Below, one piece after another: positions 37,862 through 47,722 of a stretch of 64,000 nucleotides of DNA (within the stretch, counting starts at the first letter, position 1; every line of letters begins with the position of its first letter). The notes below the pieces were generated by a model. It was not told where the DNA came from, did not search any database, and saw only the letters and a program-made list of their open reading frames with translations. The stretch is from the NCBI RefSeq assembly GCF_003007685.1, contig NZ_PXNN01000017.1:372001-436000 (forward strand), read 5' to 3'. The position numbers and the translations under genes were made by a program. The stretch comes from Marinobacter halophilus (GTDB lineage Bacteria; Pseudomonadota; Gammaproteobacteria; Pseudomonadales; Oleiphilaceae).

Positions 37862-39241
37862 ATGAATGACCTCGGAGTATTTTCTTTGACTGAACCTTAC
37901 CCGGATACTCGCCCAAGAGCCCTCACCGTCAGCGAACTGAATCATCAGGCCAGGCATTTGCTGGAATCCAGTTTTATGCAGGTTTGGGTTGAAGGTGAGC
38001 TGTCCGGGTTTTCCAAACCGTCGTCCGGGCACTGGTACTTTTCTTTAAAAGACCAGAAATGCCAGATTCGCTGCGCCATGTTCCGGGGCGCAAACCAGCG
38101 TATCCGCCCCCTGCCCCGTGAAGGCGACCAGATCCGGATTCGCGGCAAGGTGACGCTCTATGAAAACCGCGGCGATTTTCAAATTATCGTCGAGCACATG
38201 GAGCCGGCCGGGTTAGGCGCCTTGCAACAGGCGTTCGAAGCTCTGAAGCTGAATTTGCAATCCGAAGGACTGTTCGATCCCGCCCGGAAAAAACCGATTC
38301 CGCCAACACCCCGCCATATTGGCGTGGTGACTTCGCCTACCGGGGCCGCCATACACGACATTCTGACCGTGCTGGCCCGGCGCTGCCCCGCGATTCCGGT
38401 GACGCTTTACCCCACCGCCGTTCAGGGCCAGCCAGCGACTGCCAACATTGTCCGCGCCATCGAACAGGCGCAGCGTCATGGTGTCGCAGACGTTCTGATC
38501 ATTGGTCGCGGTGGCGGCTCACTGGAAGATCTCTGGTGTTTCAATGAAGAGTCGGTCGCCAGAGCGATCGCCAGCTGCTCAATTGCCACCGTCAGTGCCG
38601 TCGGCCATGAAGTGGACGTGACCATTGCCGATTTTGTTGCAGACCTCAGAGCACCGACGCCTTCTGCAGCGGCTGAAAAAATCTCTCCGGATCAGCTGCA
38701 GTGGCTACGCCGGCTTCGCGAACAGGAAATACGACTTGGTCAGTCTGCGCGCCGATTGTTCCAGCGCCTGGACTCCCAGCTCGGCCACCTTGCCGCGCGC
38801 CTGAGGGATCCGCGCAGGGAGTTACAGGATAAGGCTCAGCGTATGGACGAACTGGACGTGCGCCTGAACAAAGCCATCGGCCAACAACTCGCCCAGATTC
38901 AACTCAAGACCAACCACCTCAGCCAGCGACTGGCCACCCAATCGCCACGCAAAAACCTGATCACGGCCCGTGAGCAAATAACCCGGCTCAATGAACGACT
39001 GGAAACCGCCATTCAGTACCAGCTCAGGCAGCAGCAGGAATACCTGCAGCACACGGCCCAGACCCTGAATGTTGTCAGTCCGCTGGCCACCCTGGGACGA
39101 GGTTACGCGATTGTAAGGGACGACCAGAATCAGATCGTTCGAGACGCCAGCCAACTCAGTACCGACAAGTCCATCACCGCCCGGCTTGGCCGGGGCACCG
39201 TTCGGGCACAGGTGACAGAGGTCAACTCAGATACCGATTGA
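37862..39241 (+). CDS. xseA: Exodeoxyribonuclease VII large subunit
   Basis: XseA is the catalytic subunit of ExoVII, which degrades single-stranded DNA. The 459-residue product has an N-terminal OB-fold (FMQVWVEGELSGFSKPSSGHWYFSLKD) and the nuclease core GVVTSPTGAAIHDILTVLARRCP and IGRGGGSLEDLWCFNEE with VGHEVDVTIADFVADLRAPTPSAAAE. ATG 37862 is given, but TTG 37886 behind CGGAG is an equally good start (451 residues). xseB is not adjacent. Confidence 0.95.
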   Translation: MNDLGVFSLTEPYPDTRPRALTVSELNHQARHLLESSFMQVWVEGELSGFSKPSSGHWYFSLKDQKCQIRCAMFRGANQRIRPLPREGDQIRIRGKVTLYENRGDFQIIVEHMEPAGLGALQQAFEALKLNLQSEGLFDPARKKPIPPTPRHIGVVTSPTGAAIHDILTVLARRCPAIPVTLYPTAVQGQPATANIVRAIEQAQRHGVADVLIIGRGGGSLEDLWCFNEESVARAIASCSIATVSAVGHEVDVTIADFVADLRAPTPSAAAEKISPDQLQWLRRLREQEIRLGQSARRLFQRLDSQLGHLAARLRDPRRELQDKAQRMDELDVRLNKAIGQQLAQIQLKTNHLSQRLATQSPRKNLITAREQITRLNERLETAIQYQLRQQQEYLQHTAQTLNVVSPLATLGRGYAIVRDDQNQIVRDASQLSTDKSITARLGRGTVRAQVTEVNSDTD

Positions 39242-39352
39242 CCGGCCAATACTAGGTAACTTCGCCTATGGTCTAGTAGTCACGGTTTTTAAAGGTCCTA
39301 CAGTTGTGCATATCAATCACAGAACAAAAACAGCACAACTGAGGTGGCAAGC

Positions 39353-41227
39353 ATGAACTACCACTCCGAGTTCCGCCGGTCGATCGATCAACGGGATGAC
39401 TTCTGGCGCGAACAAGCTCAGGATATCGACTGGATCGAATTCCCGAAAACCATCTGGCAGGCACTCGACAACGGTCATGGCCAGTGGTTCCCTGACGGCA
39501 CGCTCAACACCAGTGATGTTGCGCTAGATGCCAATATTCGTGCCGGTCGCGGTCAGCAGACAGCGCTGATTTACGACTCTCCGGTTACCGATACCCAGCA
39601 ACGCTTCACCTACACCGAATTGCGCGATGAAGTGGCCCGGTTTGCCGGTGCGTTGCGCGCCCGCGGCGTAGAAAAAGGCGACCGGGTTATTCTCTATATG
39701 CCGATGATCCCGCAGGCAGCCATTGCCATGCTGGCCTGCGCACGCCTGGGCGCCGTTCACTCGGTAGTGTTCGGAGGCTTTGCCGCACACGAGTTGGCCG
39801 TGCGAATCGAAGATGCCCAGCCGAAAGCGGTGATTACCGCGTCCTGCGGTATCGAAGTGGCCAAGGTCATTGAATACAAGCCTCTGGTAGACAAAGCCAT
39901 TGAACAGTCCAGCCACAAGCCCGAGCTGTGCGTGGTCTATCAACGACCACAGGTTACGGCAACCCTGCAGGATGGCCGTGACTATGACTGGGATGCCATC
40001 ACCGCCAACGCGGAGCCGGCGGAGCCGGTACCTGTCAAATCAACCGACCCGCTCTACGTTTTGTACACCTCCGGCACCACCGGTAAACCCAAAGGCGTGG
40101 TGCGCGACAATGGCGGCCATGCAGTGGCCCTCAAGTACAGCATGAAGCTGGTTTACGACGCCACGCCCGGTGATGTGTTCTGGGCTGCCTCAGACGTCGG
40201 CTGGGTAGTTGGCCACAGCTACATCGTTTACGCGCCCCTGTTTAGCGGCTGCACCACCATTCTCTATGAAGGCAAGCCGGTAAGAACACCAGACGCCGGC
40301 GCCTTTTGGCGGGTGGTTCAGGATCACAAGGTGAACATGCTGTTCACTGCACCGACCGCGTTCCGGGCGGTTCGCAAGGAAGATCCGGAAGCGGATCAAC
40401 TGAACCGCTACGACGTGTCGTCGCTCAAACGTATTTTCCTGGCCGGTGAACGGCTGGATCCACCCACTTACGAGTGGCTAAAAGAGCATACTGGCCTGCC
40501 GATTCTTGACCACTGGTGGCAGACCGAGACCGGCTGGGCCATCTGCTGCAACCCGGTTGGCATCGAGATGATGGCCACCAAGCCGGGTTCGGCAACAGTA
40601 CCCTCGCCGGGCTTCAATGTTCAGGTCGTCGATATGGCAGGCAGTCAGATACCGGCCGGTGAGCAAGGCCAGATAGCGGTCAAACTTCCTCTCCCTCCCG
40701 GCTGCCTGATGACCGTTTGGGGCGACGACAAGCGCTTCCAGAGCAGCTACCTGGATCCGATTCCCGGCTTTTACAGCTCCGGTGATGGCGGCTATATCGA
40801 TGACGACGGCTACGTCTTTATCATGGGTCGCACGGACGACGTGATCAACGTTGCCGGCCACCGCCTGTCCACTGGCGAGATGGAAGAAGTGGTCGCCTCA
40901 CACCCGGCCATCGCCGAGTGTTGCGTGGTCGGCGCTCACGACGATATGAAAGGCCAGATTCCCATTGGCCTGGTATTAATCAAAGACGGCGCCACCATTG
41001 ACCAGGACGAGCTTGAAGAAGAGCTGGTCGACATGGTTCGGGAGAAGATTGGTGCGATTGCCTGCTTCCGGCGCGCCATTGTGGTGGACCGGCTGCCGAA
41101 AACGCGTTCCGGCAAGATTTTGCGTCGGATCATTCGGCAGATTGCCGACGGCGAGACGTACAACGTTCCCAGTACCATTGACGACCCGGCAATCCTGGAA
41201 GAAATAAGCGAGAAGTTCGGGCGCTGA
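39353..41227 (+). CDS. prpE: Propionate--CoA ligase (PrpE-type acyl-CoA synthetase)
   Basis: The 624-residue AMP-forming ligase activates propionate, and probably acetate. Motifs: YTSGTTGKPKGVVRDNGGH (P-loop), ASDVGWVVGHSYIVYAPL, DHWWQTETGW, and GRTDDVINVAGHRLSTGEMEEV with the acetylatable Lys in PKTRSGKILRR. The N-terminal Y/F-rich opening and the RDNGGHAVAL segment match the propionyl branch better than Acs. ATG 39353 has GAGG eight bases upstream. No methylcitrate genes are adjacent. Confidence 0.9.
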   Translation: MNYHSEFRRSIDQRDDFWREQAQDIDWIEFPKTIWQALDNGHGQWFPDGTLNTSDVALDANIRAGRGQQTALIYDSPVTDTQQRFTYTELRDEVARFAGALRARGVEKGDRVILYMPMIPQAAIAMLACARLGAVHSVVFGGFAAHELAVRIEDAQPKAVITASCGIEVAKVIEYKPLVDKAIEQSSHKPELCVVYQRPQVTATLQDGRDYDWDAITANAEPAEPVPVKSTDPLYVLYTSGTTGKPKGVVRDNGGHAVALKYSMKLVYDATPGDVFWAASDVGWVVGHSYIVYAPLFSGCTTILYEGKPVRTPDAGAFWRVVQDHKVNMLFTAPTAFRAVRKEDPEADQLNRYDVSSLKRIFLAGERLDPPTYEWLKEHTGLPILDHWWQTETGWAICCNPVGIEMMATKPGSATVPSPGFNVQVVDMAGSQIPAGEQGQIAVKLPLPPGCLMTVWGDDKRFQSSYLDPIPGFYSSGDGGYIDDDGYVFIMGRTDDVINVAGHRLSTGEMEEVVASHPAIAECCVVGAHDDMKGQIPIGLVLIKDGATIDQDELEEELVDMVREKIGAIACFRRAIVVDRLPKTRSGKILRRIIRQIADGETYNVPSTIDDPAILEEISEKFGR

Positions 41228-41348
41228 ACTGACCGTCGACAAATCAACACAACTCCGTCTTGAACCTGGGCGGAGCTGTGTTTCATTATGATGACAACCA
41301 TCTGTTTTTTAAGCACTTAATGCCTAAGATGAATCATTAAAAAAATAA

Positions 41349-41376
41349 TTGACGCCCCCTGAACTCAGTCTATACT
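41349..41376 (+). promoter_or_regulatory. Predicted promoter of the cold-shock gene with long leader
   Basis: TTGACG (41349-41354), a 16-base spacer and TATACT (41371-41376) give a good sigma-70 promoter. Transcription would begin near 41383, leaving a leader of about 200 bases before the coding region. Long structured leaders that respond to temperature are typical of cspA-type genes. Bases 41228-41348 show nothing else. Confidence 0.7.
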
Positions 41377-41581
41377 AAAAATTGCTGTGATCCTCTGCAG
41401 CGGTATTTGGCGAATGCGTTTCAACGTCCTGCCCAAGGCTTTTCGTTGCACTTCCTCAGTACGCTCCGGATTTTCCAGCGACGGCTTCCGCCCTGGCAGA
41501 AGCCTCGTCCGCACAGGCATTCAGTTTGTGTCGGAAAAGAACGTCCGTGAGGGCAAAATTTCAGTAAGACAGGAAAGATCG

Positions 41582-41791
41582 ATGTCCGATACCAAGACTG
41601 GCCACGTAAAGTGGTTCAACGAATCCAAGGGCTTTGGCTTCATTGCTCAGGAAGGCGGCACTGACGTTTTCGTTCACTACAGTGCAATCAATGCAGGTGG
41701 ATTCCGTACTCTGGCTGAAGGCCAGCAGGTACAGTTCACCGTTACTCAGGGTCCGAAAGGCCCACAGGCGGAAAACGTAACCCCGATGTAA
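41582..41791 (+). CDS. Cold-shock protein, CspA family
   Basis: The 69-residue OB-fold protein binds single-stranded RNA/DNA and acts as an RNA chaperone. It has [20 protein letters not shown] with RNP1 (KGFGFI) and DVFVHYSAI with RNP2, and ends [11 protein letters not shown] 41582 has AGGAA upstream; the upstream extension of the frame is leader. It is probably controlled through its long leader. Which Csp paralogue it is cannot be told. Confidence 0.95.
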   Translation: MSDTKTGHVKWFNESKGFGFIAQEGGTDVFVHYSAINAGGFRTLAEGQQVQFTVTQGPKGPQAENVTPM

Positions 41792-41835
41792 TCGGTTATG
41801 TTAACTGCCGGATGCCCCTCACGGGCAGACGGATT

Positions 41836-41872
41836 AACAACGGCCAGCAATATTGCTGGCCGTTGTTGTTTT
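41836..41872 (+). terminator. Terminator after the cold-shock gene
   Basis: The segment 41836-41867 is a perfect palindrome (CAACGGCCAGCAA opposite TTGCTGGCCGTTG) followed by T residues. It lies 45 bases after the stop codon. Being symmetrical it may also stop the converging leuA transcript. Confidence 0.88.
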
Positions 41873-41904
41873 GATCTGCTGTTTTGATCTGCTGTTTTGA
41901 TCTG
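41867..41904. repeat. Three tandem TGTTTTGATCTGC repeats
   Basis: TGTTTTGATCTGC occurs at 41867-41879, 41880-41892 and 41893-41905 (last base A instead of C), directly overlapping the tail of the cold-shock terminator, just before the leuA stop. It looks like a local tandem duplication of the terminator tail. Confidence 0.7.
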
Positions 41905-41926
41905 AGCGGCTGTTTTGGCCAGGCCA

Positions 41927-43627
41927 TCAGGCCTGAGCCGCCTCTACTGCACCCGCAGCCTCTGTACTCATAGCCTCACCAGCCACCGCCTGCGCTACCG
42001 CCGAGAACAACGCCTGCAAGGTAGCCGAGGTTGTGTCTTCCGCCAGCGCAGCAGCGCTGCAGTGCTGACCATTGGCGGTCAGGCGGATACAGGCCAGCGC
42101 GTTGGCGTTGGTACCCTCACCTAACGCAAACTCGTCGTAAGCCTCGACCGCAACCGTCACCCCGAAGCGTTTTGCCAGCGCATCAGACACCGCCTCGACC
42201 GCACCCAGACCACGGCCCTCCAGCATCACCGGGGACACATCCCGGCCCATCACGACCTCGGCCCGAACGCCATCCTGGTCGCGATGCAGATCATAAGAAC
42301 GCAACGCCCAGTCGGCATGGACCTTCAGATACCGATCATCAAACAACCGGTGAATGGTGAGGGAATCGATTTCACCGCCGTTGGTTTCGGCCTCCTGCTG
42401 TACCACCTTGCTGAACTCGATCTGCAACCAGCGCGGCAGACTGATCTTGTAGTCACGCTCCAGCACATAAGCCACTCCGCCTTTGCCAGACTGACTGTTG
42501 ATGCGCACCACCTCTTCATAGCGCCGGCCCAGATCAAACGGATCAATCGGCAGATAGGCGACATTCCACGCCTGCCCTTCCTGGCGCAGCGACAGGCACT
42601 TGCGAATAGCGTCCTGGTGGCTGCCAGAAAACGCAGTAAACACCAGTTCACCGGCGTAGGGATGGCGTGGGTGGGTCGAGATTTCGGTGCAGGCTTCAAC
42701 CACATCGGTAATCTCAGCCATGCCGGAAAGATCAAGCGTCGGATCAATGCCCTGGGAATAGAGGTTCATGGCCATGGTGACCAGGTCCATGTTACCGGTT
42801 CGCTCACCGTTACCCATCAGGGTACCCTCAACCCGGTCTGCACCCGCCATCACCGCCAGTTCGGCCGCCGCTACCGCGCAGCCCCGGTCGTTGTGGGTAT
42901 GCACACTGATACTAAGGTGCTCACGGTAACGGATGTTTTCACAGATCCACTCCACCTGATCAGCAAACACATTGGGGGTGGCCATCTCGACCGTGGCGGG
43001 CAGGTTGATGATCACCGGCTGGCCCTGGTCCGGGCGCCAGACCTCAGTCACCGCATTAATGACTTCTGCCGCGTAATCCAGTTCGGTGCCGGTAAAGCTT
43101 TCCGGCGAATATTGAAAGGTCCAGTCGGTATCCGGGTAACGACTTGCGATCTCCTTGACCACGGTGGCGCCCCTGACGGCGATAGCACGGATGCCTGCCT
43201 GGTCCAGACCAAACACCTGCTCACGCTGTACGGTAGAGGTAGAGTTGTACACATGCACAACGGCCTTCTGTGCACCTTCCAGTGCCTGGTAGGTGCGCTC
43301 AATAAGCTCTGGCCTTGCCTGGGTGAGCACTTGAATCTTCACATCATCGGGAATTCGGTTTTCTTCGATCAGCTTGCGACAAAAATCAAAGTCCGGCTGA
43401 CTGGCGGCAGGAAACCCGATCTCGATTTCCTTGAAGCCAAGCTTGACCAACAGATCGAACAGCCGCTGCTTCTGGGCGACGGACATGGGCTTGACCAGAG
43501 CCTGGTTGCCATCGCGCAGGTCTACCGCACACCAGGTGGGCGCTTTTTCAATGACCTGATCCGGCCAGCGACGGTCTTTCTTCGCTACCGGTTTGAAGGC
43601 GGAGTATTTTCGATGATCAAAGGCCAT
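41927..43627 (-). CDS. leuA: 2-isopropylmalate synthase
   Basis: LeuA condenses 2-oxoisovalerate with acetyl-CoA, the first step to leucine. The 566-residue product has the catalytic DLRDGNQALVKPMS, SVHTHNDRGCAVAAAELAVMAGADRVEGTLMGNGERTGNMD (metal-binding His) and a C-terminal regulatory domain. This form is of the longer type-2 kind found in Pseudomonas and actinobacteria. ATG 43627 has GGAAC upstream. An Lrp-family gene is divergent, a plausible leucine-responsive pair. Confidence 0.95.
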   Translation of the reverse strand: MAFDHRKYSAFKPVAKKDRRWPDQVIEKAPTWCAVDLRDGNQALVKPMSVAQKQRLFDLLVKLGFKEIEIGFPAASQPDFDFCRKLIEENRIPDDVKIQVLTQARPELIERTYQALEGAQKAVVHVYNSTSTVQREQVFGLDQAGIRAIAVRGATVVKEIASRYPDTDWTFQYSPESFTGTELDYAAEVINAVTEVWRPDQGQPVIINLPATVEMATPNVFADQVEWICENIRYREHLSISVHTHNDRGCAVAAAELAVMAGADRVEGTLMGNGERTGNMDLVTMAMNLYSQGIDPTLDLSGMAEITDVVEACTEISTHPRHPYAGELVFTAFSGSHQDAIRKCLSLRQEGQAWNVAYLPIDPFDLGRRYEEVVRINSQSGKGGVAYVLERDYKISLPRWLQIEFSKVVQQEAETNGGEIDSLTIHRLFDDRYLKVHADWALRSYDLHRDQDGVRAEVVMGRDVSPVMLEGRGLGAVEAVSDALAKRFGVTVAVEAYDEFALGEGTNANALACIRLTANGQHCSAAALAEDTTSATLQALFSAVAQAVAGEAMSTEAAGAVEAAQA

Positions 43628-43761
43628 AACGGAACGTTCCTTCTGCTGATCGTGACAATGGATACCAGTGTAACCTCAGCCGAGCGCTATTTGGTTGCTA
43701 TTTGCGCGCCCAAACGATATTTATGGCAATATAGTTGCCTTAATTGTCGGAGATTCGAAAC

Positions 43762-44262
43762 ATGATTGCGGAAAATGATAAAACCCTGGTCAGAATCGAC
43801 AATACCGACCGGAAAATCCTCGAACAACTGCAGAAAGATGGCTCACTGACCAATCAGCAGCTGGCGGAAAAGGTTGGCCTGTCGGCCTCGCCCTGCCTGC
43901 GAAGGGTGCGCGCACTTGAAGACGCCGGCGTTATTGTCCGGACAGTGACGATTCTGGATCATAAAAAACTGGGGCTGGCGCTGACGGCGATCATTCTGAT
44001 CGGCATGGACCGTCACACCCCTGAACGCTTTGCCGCGTTCGAGGAACAGGTCGCCGCCTTTCCGGAGGTTCAGGAGTGCTACCTGATCACCGGCCAGAGC
44101 GCCGATTACATGCTGAAAGTGGTGGTGCCCGACATGGACCACTATCACCACTTCCTGCTCAATCGCATCACCCGTATTCAGGGTGTCAGCGGTGTGCATT
44201 CCAGTTTCGTGCTGCGGCGGGTGATTGACAGCACCGCCCTGCCCCTGGGCTACCTGTCCTGA
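43762..44262 (+). CDS. Lrp/AsnC-family transcriptional regulator
   Basis: The 166-residue regulator has the helix-turn-helix IDNTDRKILEQLQKDGSLTNQQLAEKVGLSASPCLRRVRALEDAGVI and the C-terminal RAM ligand domain (PEVQECYLITGQSADYMLKVVVPDMDHY). The SPCLRRV sequence is typical of the Lrp subgroup. ATG 43762 has GGAG nine bases upstream. The 134-base gap to leuA is shared, so it may control leuA and itself; the amino acid sensed is unknown. Confidence 0.9.
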   Translation: MIAENDKTLVRIDNTDRKILEQLQKDGSLTNQQLAEKVGLSASPCLRRVRALEDAGVIVRTVTILDHKKLGLALTAIILIGMDRHTPERFAAFEEQVAAFPEVQECYLITGQSADYMLKVVVPDMDHYHHFLLNRITRIQGVSGVHSSFVLRRVIDSTALPLGYLS

Positions 44263-44419
44263 CGGGGTCGTGGGTCAGCAGATTCATCCGCCCTCATCTG
44301 TACCTTGCGCAGCAGGCTCCGTACAATAATGGTTACTTTACGACAATGACAGGCAGACCCGGGCCAGCCCTACTGCCATTCAGTCTACATTCCCACGTTT
44401 GATATAAGCGGAAGACACG

Positions 44420-46153
44420 ATGCGAGCAAGCCGTTATCTGATTGCCACCCAAAAAGAGACTCCTGCTGATGCCGAAATAATCAGTCATCAGCTGATGCTG
44501 CGTGCGGGAATGATCCGCAAACTGGCCGCCGGCCTGTACACCTGGCTGCCGATGGGCTTGCGCACCTTACGCAAGGTAGAGCGGATTGTTCGTGAAGAGA
44601 TGGACAAAAGCGGCGCCCAGGAAGTGCTGATGCCGGCGGTTCAACCGGCAGAGCTCTGGCACGAGTCCGGACGCTGGGAGCAATACGGTGGCGAATTGCT
44701 GCGCATGCATGATCGTCATGGCCGCGACTTCTGTTTTGGCCCCACCCATGAGGAAGTCATCACCGATCTGATCCGCAACGAACTGAAAAGCTACAAAGAG
44801 CTGCCGTCCAATTTCTATCAGATCCAGACCAAATTCCGCGACGAGCGCCGCCCGCGCTTCGGGGTCATGCGGGCGCGAGAATTCATCATGAAGGATGCCT
44901 ATTCCTTCCACGTGAACGCCCAATCCCTGGACGACACTTACCAGATCATGCACCAGACCTACTGCAACATCTTCGATCGCCTTGGCCTGGATTACCGTCC
45001 GGTACAGGCCGATTCCGGGGCCATCGGCGGCAGTGCCTCCCATGAGTTCCACGTACTGGCGTCCTCGGGTGAAGATGCGATCGTGTTCAGCACCGAGAGC
45101 GACTACGCCGCCAACATGGAAAAAGCTGAAGCGGTTGCCCCCGCAGGTGAGCGCCCGGCGGCCACCGAACCCCTGGCCGAAGTGCACACCCCGGGCCAGA
45201 AGACCATTGAGGCTGTGTCTCAGTTTCTGGATCTGCCGGCTGAGCGCAGCGTGAAAACACTGTTGGTGAAAGGCGAAGCCGATGAAAACGGCAACTCGGG
45301 TCTGGTGGCGCTGATTCTGCGTGGCGACCATAACCTGAACGAGATCAAGGCTGAGAATTTGCCGGGCGTTGCCGAGCCGCTGACCATGGCGACGGATGAA
45401 GAGATCGAAAAAGCCATCGGCTGCAAGCCCGGCTCTATTGGGCCGGTAAACCTGCCGATACCAGTGATTGTCGATCGCAGCGCCGCCCACCTGGCCGATT
45501 TTGTGTGCGGTGCCAACAAGGACGACTACCACCTGACCGGTGTGAACTGGCAACGAGATGTGCCGATGGGCCGCGTTGAAGACTTGCGCAACGTAGTTGA
45601 AGGTGACCTCAGCCCGGATGGCAAGGGTATCCTGGAAATTCGTCGTGGCATTGAAGTGGGCCACATTTTCAAGCTGGGCAATAAATATAGTTCAGCGATG
45701 AACGCGACCGTACTGGACGAAAACGGCAAAACCGTGATCATGGAAATGGGCTGCTACGGCATCGGCGTATCTCGCATTGTCGCTGCCTCCATCGAGCAGA
45801 ACCATGACGACAAGGGCATCATCTGGCCAGACGCCATTGCCCCGTTCGAGGTCGCCATTGTGACCCTGAACGCGCATAAATCACCGGTGGTGGCAGAAGC
45901 CGGCGAGAAGCTCTACGAGCAACTGCGCCAGGCGGGTTATGACGTGCTGCTGGACGACCGGAACGAGCGCCCGGGCGTGAAGTTTGCCGATATGGAGCTG
46001 ATCGGTATTCCGCACCGGTTTGTGGTTTCCGAGCGCGGCCTCACTGCCGGCACCCTGGAATACAAGGGCCGTCGCGATGAAGACAAACAGGATATCGCAG
46101 TGGAAGATAGCCTGCCGTTTCTGGTGAAAATGTCTCCGAAAGGCGGCTTGTAA
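44420..46153 (+). CDS. proS: Proline--tRNA ligase
   Basis: ProRS charges tRNA-Pro. The 577-residue bacterial-type enzyme has class II motifs ([65 protein letters not shown]), the YbaK-like editing insertion at about 230-385 that clears Ala-tRNA-Pro, and motif 3 [21 protein letters not shown] 44420 begins [20 protein letters not shown] 157-base gap precedes it. Confidence 0.97.
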   Translation: MRASRYLIATQKETPADAEIISHQLMLRAGMIRKLAAGLYTWLPMGLRTLRKVERIVREEMDKSGAQEVLMPAVQPAELWHESGRWEQYGGELLRMHDRHGRDFCFGPTHEEVITDLIRNELKSYKELPSNFYQIQTKFRDERRPRFGVMRAREFIMKDAYSFHVNAQSLDDTYQIMHQTYCNIFDRLGLDYRPVQADSGAIGGSASHEFHVLASSGEDAIVFSTESDYAANMEKAEAVAPAGERPAATEPLAEVHTPGQKTIEAVSQFLDLPAERSVKTLLVKGEADENGNSGLVALILRGDHNLNEIKAENLPGVAEPLTMATDEEIEKAIGCKPGSIGPVNLPIPVIVDRSAAHLADFVCGANKDDYHLTGVNWQRDVPMGRVEDLRNVVEGDLSPDGKGILEIRRGIEVGHIFKLGNKYSSAMNATVLDENGKTVIMEMGCYGIGVSRIVAASIEQNHDDKGIIWPDAIAPFEVAIVTLNAHKSPVVAEAGEKLYEQLRQAGYDVLLDDRNERPGVKFADMELIGIPHRFVVSERGLTAGTLEYKGRRDEDKQDIAVEDSLPFLVKMSPKGGL

Positions 46154-46160
46154 GATCCTG

Positions 46161-46207
46161 TCAGCCGCTCCGGGTGGTCGAAATCATCGACCACCCGGAG
46201 CGGCTGA
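46161..46207. other. 21-base-pair perfect hairpin between proS and murB
   Basis: The arm 46161-46181 (starting TCAGCCGCTCCGGG) is exactly complementary to 46187-46207, with loop AATCA. No T run follows on either strand. It lies between the converging proS and murB genes, 7 bases after the proS stop, so it probably protects or ends both messages, though it lacks an ordinary terminator tail. Confidence 0.75.
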
Positions 46208-46214
46208 ACCAGGG

Positions 46215-47246
46215 CTATCGGCGCCCTACCACGCCAGGTTCCATCTCCAGCTCGACCCCGAACCTGGCCTGCACAGACTGGAGAACCTCCTCTGCCAGTC
46301 CCAGAACATCCTCACCAGAACCACCCGAGTGATTAATCAACACCAGCGCTTGCCGGTTGTGGATGCCGACCTGGGCATTACGAAAGCCTTTCCAGCCGGC
46401 CTGATCAATCAGCCAGGCGGCCGCCAGCTTGACACCGTTGTCTGCCGGATAGGATACCACCCCGGGAAACTGTTGCTGCAACTGCTCGAAGCGGGCTGCA
46501 TCAACCACCGGATTCTTGAAAAAACTGCCCACGTTGGGCAGTACAGAGGGGTCCGGCAGCTTGCGCCGGCGCACGGCCATAACGGCTTCTGCGACCTCCA
46601 ACGGCGTCAGTGAAGCGACATTGGTATTCCCCAGGTACTCCTGAAGGTCACGATAACCGAGCTTGAGCGGCTGTGACCGGGATAATCCCAGCCTGATTTC
46701 CAGAATAATGTAACGTCCGGGGTAACGCTTGAACAGACTGTCCCGATAGCCGAATTCGCAATCCGCTGCGGTCAGAGTAACAACGTCCATGGTGGTGCAA
46801 TCGAGAGCCATAACACTCTTCAGCGTATCACCCAGTTCAACACCATAAGCGCCAATATTTTGTACCGGGGCCGCGCCAGCGGTACCGGGAATAAGCGCCA
46901 GGTTTTCAATGCCGCGATAGCCTGATCGGGCGGCGTACAGCACCGCGTCATGCCAGTTTTCACCCGCGCCCAATACCAGCACGGCGGCATCGCCATTGAC
47001 CTGCTCCCAGCGACGCCCCCGGATGGCCATGTGCAGCACCAGGCCGTCATAGTCACCCGCGAACACCAGGTTGCTGCCACCCCCGAGCACCAGCGTGTCC
47101 AGCTTGTGCTGCGCGGCCCAACCCAGCGCTTCCCGCAACTGCGTGATACCGCCCACCGCCACCAGATAGCGGGCGCTGGCGACGACTGCCAGGGTGTTCA
47201 GATCGCGCAGGCTGGCGTGCTCTGTGATCTCAAGGCCTGAGCTCAA
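46215..47246 (-). CDS. murB: UDP-N-acetylenolpyruvoylglucosamine reductase
   Basis: MurB reduces the enolpyruvyl group to make UDP-MurNAc for peptidoglycan. The 343-residue FAD enzyme has LGGGSNLVFAGDYDGLV, NLALIPGTAGAAPVQNIGAYGVEL, PNVGSFFKNP with the catalytic Ser and AAWLIDQAGWKGF. It is the E. coli type I form by length. It starts with TTG behind GGAGG and overlaps the phosphatase stop by four bases. Confidence 0.95.
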   Translation of the reverse strand: MSSGLEITEHASLRDLNTLAVVASARYLVAVGGITQLREALGWAAQHKLDTLVLGGGSNLVFAGDYDGLVLHMAIRGRRWEQVNGDAAVLVLGAGENWHDAVLYAARSGYRGIENLALIPGTAGAAPVQNIGAYGVELGDTLKSVMALDCTTMDVVTLTAADCEFGYRDSLFKRYPGRYIILEIRLGLSRSQPLKLGYRDLQEYLGNTNVASLTPLEVAEAVMAVRRRKLPDPSVLPNVGSFFKNPVVDAARFEQLQQQFPGVVSYPADNGVKLAAAWLIDQAGWKGFRNAQVGIHNRQALVLINHSGGSGEDVLGLAEEVLQSVQARFGVELEMEPGVVGRR

Positions 47247-47722
47247 GCCAGTCGCCTCCGGATGTCATCCAGCAAGCCTGTACTGGCATCGTGGATCAGG
47301 TCCAAGACCCGCTCGAAGCCGTCTTCACCGCCATAGTATGGGTCAGGCACTTCGGCCTGCCCGGAGTCGCCAAACTCCAGAAACAGGCGGGGCTCGGTAC
47401 CCCCGTTCTGGTGCCACAGATCTCTGACATCGGCCAGGTTTTCGCGATCCATCACCAGCACATAATCAAACCGGTCGAGATCGTCCACGTTGATTTGTCG
47501 TGCCCGGAGGCCACTGATATCGATGCCTCTGCGCCCGGCCGCTTCCGTAGACCGGGCATCCGGCGCTTTGCCAATGTGCCAGTTACCGGTGCCACAGGAA
47601 TCAATGCGCAGGTTATCGGCGATCCCTTGCTGGCTGGCCAGTTGCTGGAATACACCTTCAGCCGTTGGTGAACGGCAGATATTTCCCAGACACACGAACA
47701 ACACGCTGACTTGCTCAGGCAT
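47243..47722 (-). CDS. Low-molecular-weight protein tyrosine phosphatase
   Basis: The 159-residue enzyme has the P-loop [16 protein letters not shown] with catalytic Cys and Arg, and the general-acid [17 protein letters not shown]. Bacterial members act on tyrosine kinases of polysaccharide export or other proteins; the target here is unknown. It overlaps both kdsB (8 bases) and murB (4 bases), so translation is coupled. Confidence 0.93.
   Translation of the reverse strand: MPEQVSVLFVCLGNICRSPTAEGVFQQLASQQGIADNLRIDSCGTGNWHIGKAPDARSTEAAGRRGIDISGLRARQINVDDLDRFDYVLVMDRENLADVRDLWHQNGGTEPRLFLEFGDSGQAEVPDPYYGGEDGFERVLDLIHDASTGLLDDIRRRLA

Noticed and set aside
42284..43765. Open frame of 493 codons opposite leuA
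   Set aside because: leuA is unmistakable on the other strand; the opposite frame matches no family and has no ribosome binding site that stands out.
44567..45664. Open frame of 365 codons opposite proS
   Set aside because: This is a shadow of proS, a complete and conserved gene.
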